A stretch of DNA of 8,362 nucleotides from CAZADA01 sp964524065 (lineage in GTDB: Bacteria > Pseudomonadota > Alphaproteobacteria > Caulobacterales > Maricaulaceae). Numbering within the stretch: the first letter of the stretch is position 1; every line of letters starts with the position of its first letter. The stretch spans positions 1-8,362 of the forward strand of contig CAZGCB010000110.1 in NCBI GenBank assembly GCA_964524065.1, read 5' to 3'. The notes beneath the pieces are model-generated. The model was not told the DNA's origin. It worked only from the letters and a program-made list of their open reading frames with translations, and searched no databases. The translations under genes were made by a program, and so were the position numbers. Below, in pieces: positions 7,013 through 8,362 of this stretch.

Positions 7013-7646
7013 GCGTCTCCAACAATGCTCCGGCCTGCCCCTGCAAGCGCTGGCGCAAAGCGCGCCGACCGCGCGCCAAGAGCGACTCCACAGCCTCTAC
7101 GCTCACGCCCAAAATCTCCGCCGCCTCTATGTTCGACCGCTCTTGATAGTGACACAACACCAGGGCCGCCTTTTGCCGGGGGGATAGGCCATCCATGGCC
7201 GCCTCCACCGCCCGGGCGACATCACGGCGGCGCAACGCGTCGAACGCGCCGGGCGTTTCGTCCAGCTGCTCCGGCGGCGTGTCCGTCACGATTTCGCGCC
7301 GTCGCCGCAGGCGATCATAACAAAGATTGATCGCCACCCGGTGCATCCAGGTTTCAAAGCGCGCGGCGCCCGGACGCCATTGCGCCGCATGGCGCCAGAC
7401 CCGCAGAAACACCTCCTGGGCGACGTCTTCAGCTTCAGTCGCATCGCTCAACATCCGGCGAGCGAGAGCTGTCATTTTGGGCAAATGCCGCTCCACCAAA
7501 GCGCGCGCAGCGCGCTGATCACCCTTGGCGATGCACGCGATCAACGCACCGTCGGGATCGGCGGTGATGGGACGTTCGGACGTCACCCGCCGCTCATCCG
7601 CACGCGAGCCGGCCGCCCAAGCACGGAGGGCGAGCACGGCGCTCAT
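6993..7646 (-). CDS. ECF-type RNA polymerase sigma factor
   Basis: This is an extracytoplasmic-function sigma-70 protein, 217 residues as drawn. The sigma-2 region runs about 50-117 (ATEAEDVAQEVFLRVWRHA, then FETWMHRVAINLCYDRLRRRR), for core binding and -10 recognition. Sigma-4 runs about 146-201 (LSPRQKAALVLCHYQERSNIE, then an ILGVSVEAVESLLARGRRAL helix-turn-helix), for -35 recognition. Regions 1.2 and 3 are absent, as usual for ECF factors. The ATG at 7646 has a weak ribosome site and adds about 25 residues with no sigma-like character. A GTG at 7586 (Val21) would give a more typical 197-residue protein and lies 7 bases past the stop of a leader ORF. It is first of three overlapping genes with an anti-sigma candidate and a periplasmic sensor, so release from the anti-sigma factor is the likely control. 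The target regulon is unknown. Confidence 0.92.
   Translation of the reverse strand: MSAVLALRAWAAGSRADERRVTSERPITADPDGALIACIAKGDQRAARALVERHLPKMTALARRMLSDATEAEDVAQEVFLRVWRHAAQWRPGAARFETWMHRVAINLCYDRLRRRREIVTDTPPEQLDETPGAFDALRRRDVARAVEAAMDGLSPRQKAALVLCHYQERSNIEAAEILGVSVEAVESLLARGRRALRQRLQGQAGALLETHDVQRG
7016..7020 (-). promoter_or_regulatory. Shine-Dalgarno (GGAGA) deciding the anti-sigma start
   Basis: On the minus strand GGAGA lies inside the 3' end of the sigma gene. It is 3 bases from the ATG at 7012 and 6 bases from the tandem ATG at 7009. The usual 5-9 base spacing favours the second ATG. Confidence 0.5.
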
Positions 7647-7698
7647 GGCTCTGACGCGGCGCGACGCTGCGGCCGCAGCCGCCCCTGCGTGGCGACAT
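7594..7698 (-). CDS. Possible 34-codon leader ORF overlapping the sigma start
   Basis: ATG at 7698 is preceded by AGGAGG (7709-7704) at 5-base spacing, the best ribosome site in the minus-strand block. The peptide is Arg/Gly/Cys-rich (begins MSPRRGGCGRS) with no recognisable domain. It runs through the annotated sigma ATG in another frame and stops at 7594, just ahead of the in-frame sigma GTG at 7586. It could be a leader that couples sigma translation. It could also be a chance ORF, or a sign of a frameshift near the sigma N-terminus. Confidence 0.35.
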   Translation of the reverse strand: MSPRRGGCGRSVAPRQSHERRARPPCLGGRLACG

Positions 7699-7721
7699 GC
7701 TCCCCTCCTGACGTCCGACGG

Positions 7722-7748
7722 CGATGAAATGAAACCGTCTGGAGTTCC
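7722..7748 (-). promoter_or_regulatory. Candidate ECF-type promoter for the sigma operon
   Basis: On the minus strand GGAAC (7748-7744) matches the common alphaproteobacterial ECF -35 core. A 16-base spacer leads to TCATCG (7727-7722), only a loose match to a CGTT/CGTC-like -10. It is about 25 bases ahead of the leader Shine-Dalgarno and 76 ahead of the sigma ATG, as expected for an autoregulated ECF promoter. The match is partial. Confidence 0.3.
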
Positions 7749-7771
7749 AGCACCGTCCTGTCCTCGTCCAT

Positions 7772-7789
7772 GGCGCCGTGATCGGCGCC
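7772..7789 (-). repeat. Perfect inverted repeat GGCGCCG-N4-CGGCGCC
   Basis: Seven-base arms with a four-base loop form a stable hairpin between the kinase fragment and the sigma gene. No T-run follows on the minus strand, so a classical intrinsic terminator is not supported. It could be an operator or a mRNA 3' end hairpin for the kinase transcript. Confidence 0.4.
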
Positions 7790-7863
7790 CGTCCCTTGCT
7801 CACTGACGCCTTCAACGCGCGGCGATCGGCATTCCGTCGCGGCAACCGCACCTGGTGAGGACG

Positions 7864-8362
7864 TTAGGACCCGTTTGGCGCCTCACTGGCGCTTGGCGCC
7901 GGCTGGGCCCGCGGCAACACCAACGCCGCCCGCAGGCCCGGCGTGTCCCCGGCGCCCGCCCCGTCGTCCAGCTCAAACCGCCCGCCATGCATCTCCGCCA
8001 CGGCCTGCACCAAGCTGAGGCCAAGGCCAATGCCCGTGGAGGAGCGGCTTTGGTCCAGGCGCACAAAACGCTGGCGCACCTTGTCCCGCGCCTCCGGCGG
8101 GATGCCGGGCCCGGTGTCGGTGACGGCGATTTCCGCCATGCCGTCGCGGCGCAGCCCCGCCTGCAGCCGTACGGCCCCGCCCGCCGGCGTGTATTTGATG
8201 GCGTTGTCTAACAGGTTGGAGACCGCTTGGGATAACAGCCCACGATCGCCCGCCACCGTGGCGCCGGCGGGCGCCTCAATGGCGCAACCGAGCCCCTGCT
8301 CCTCGCACAACGGCTCGTAGAGTTAGCCCATATACGCGGCGATATCCGCCAGATCCAAAGGC
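7864..8362 (-). pseudogene. Sensor histidine kinase C-terminus with in-frame stop (cut at edge)
   Basis: The visible part is the HATPase domain of a two-component kinase. The N-box is SNLLDNAIKYTP, G1 is DTGPGIP and G2 is TGIGLGLSLVQAV, followed by AEMHGG and an Ala/Pro-rich end with TAA at 7866-7864. Reading back to the edge in the same frame gives PLDLADIAAYMG, then TAA (8325-8323), then LYEPLCEEQGLG. Together these form the usual linker from the dimerisation helices to the ATPase domain (LDL...LYEP..EE.GL), so the stop interrupts a recognisable kinase. A single change from GAA would explain it. The H-box region lies outside the window. Translation from the TTG at 8310 would give only an ATPase fragment. 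Either the gene is a recent pseudogene or there is a sequence error. Its partner response regulator, if any, is not in the window. Confidence 0.72.

Larger units (their letters stand above)
7647..7863 (-). other. Gap between kinase fragment and sigma gene
   Basis: These 217 bases carry the inverted repeat, the GGAAC element and the leader ORF start listed separately. Nothing else convincing is seen; a 42-codon ORF (7771-7643) lacks a ribosome site. Confidence 0.45.

Noticed and set aside
7643..7771. 42-codon minus-strand ORF whose TGA overlaps the sigma ATG
   Set aside because: Its ATG follows a hairpin with no ribosome site and it covers the GGAAC promoter-like element. The ATGA overlap is probably chance.

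Overview
The window comes from a GC-rich alphaproteobacterium. A PleC-type polarity kinase and a CheY-like regulator with an FGPxRRRR tail suggest a Caulobacterales or Maricaulales/Hyphomonadaceae-like organism. This placement is inferred from protein signatures only. There are no tRNA or rRNA genes, insertion sequences, CRISPR arrays or phage genes; the layout looks like ordinary chromosome.

The plus-strand block (1-5770) starts inside pepN (aminopeptidase N, cut at the left edge just after the HEXXH helix). Six bases later comes a stand-alone EAL-domain protein (probable cyclic-di-GMP phosphodiesterase), then 15 bases and a strong Shine-Dalgarno lead to a receiver-domain protein. Its arginine-rich C-terminal tail resembles that of the Cle (CheY-like, c-di-GMP-binding) effectors. 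After a 197-base gap lies an 831-residue membrane histidine kinase built like Caulobacter PleC: two membrane segments around a periplasmic domain, two PAS domains, a coiled coil, then HisKA and HATPase. The three signalling genes look like a local c-di-GMP / cell-polarity module.

The minus-strand block (right edge back to 5860) runs convergently to the first. Reading leftwards, it holds the tail of a sensor histidine kinase with an in-frame TAA just inside the right edge, then a 217-base regulatory gap. Three overlapping genes follow: an ECF sigma factor, a one-membrane-span cysteine-free anti-sigma candidate, and a membrane-anchored periplasmic protein of the CnrX/ZraP-like 'metal resistance' type. 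The overlaps (20 or 17 bases, and 11 bases) point to translational coupling. The set resembles a CnrYXH-style envelope-stress or metal-sensing switch, but most of the histidine ligands of CnrX are absent, so the signal is unknown.

The two blocks meet tail to tail at 5771-5859, where only a weak terminator-like hairpin is visible. The points most worth a second look are the EAL/Cle-like/PleC cluster, the sigma/anti-sigma/sensor cassette with its uncertain sigma start and well-placed 34-codon leader ORF, and the interrupted kinase at the right edge.
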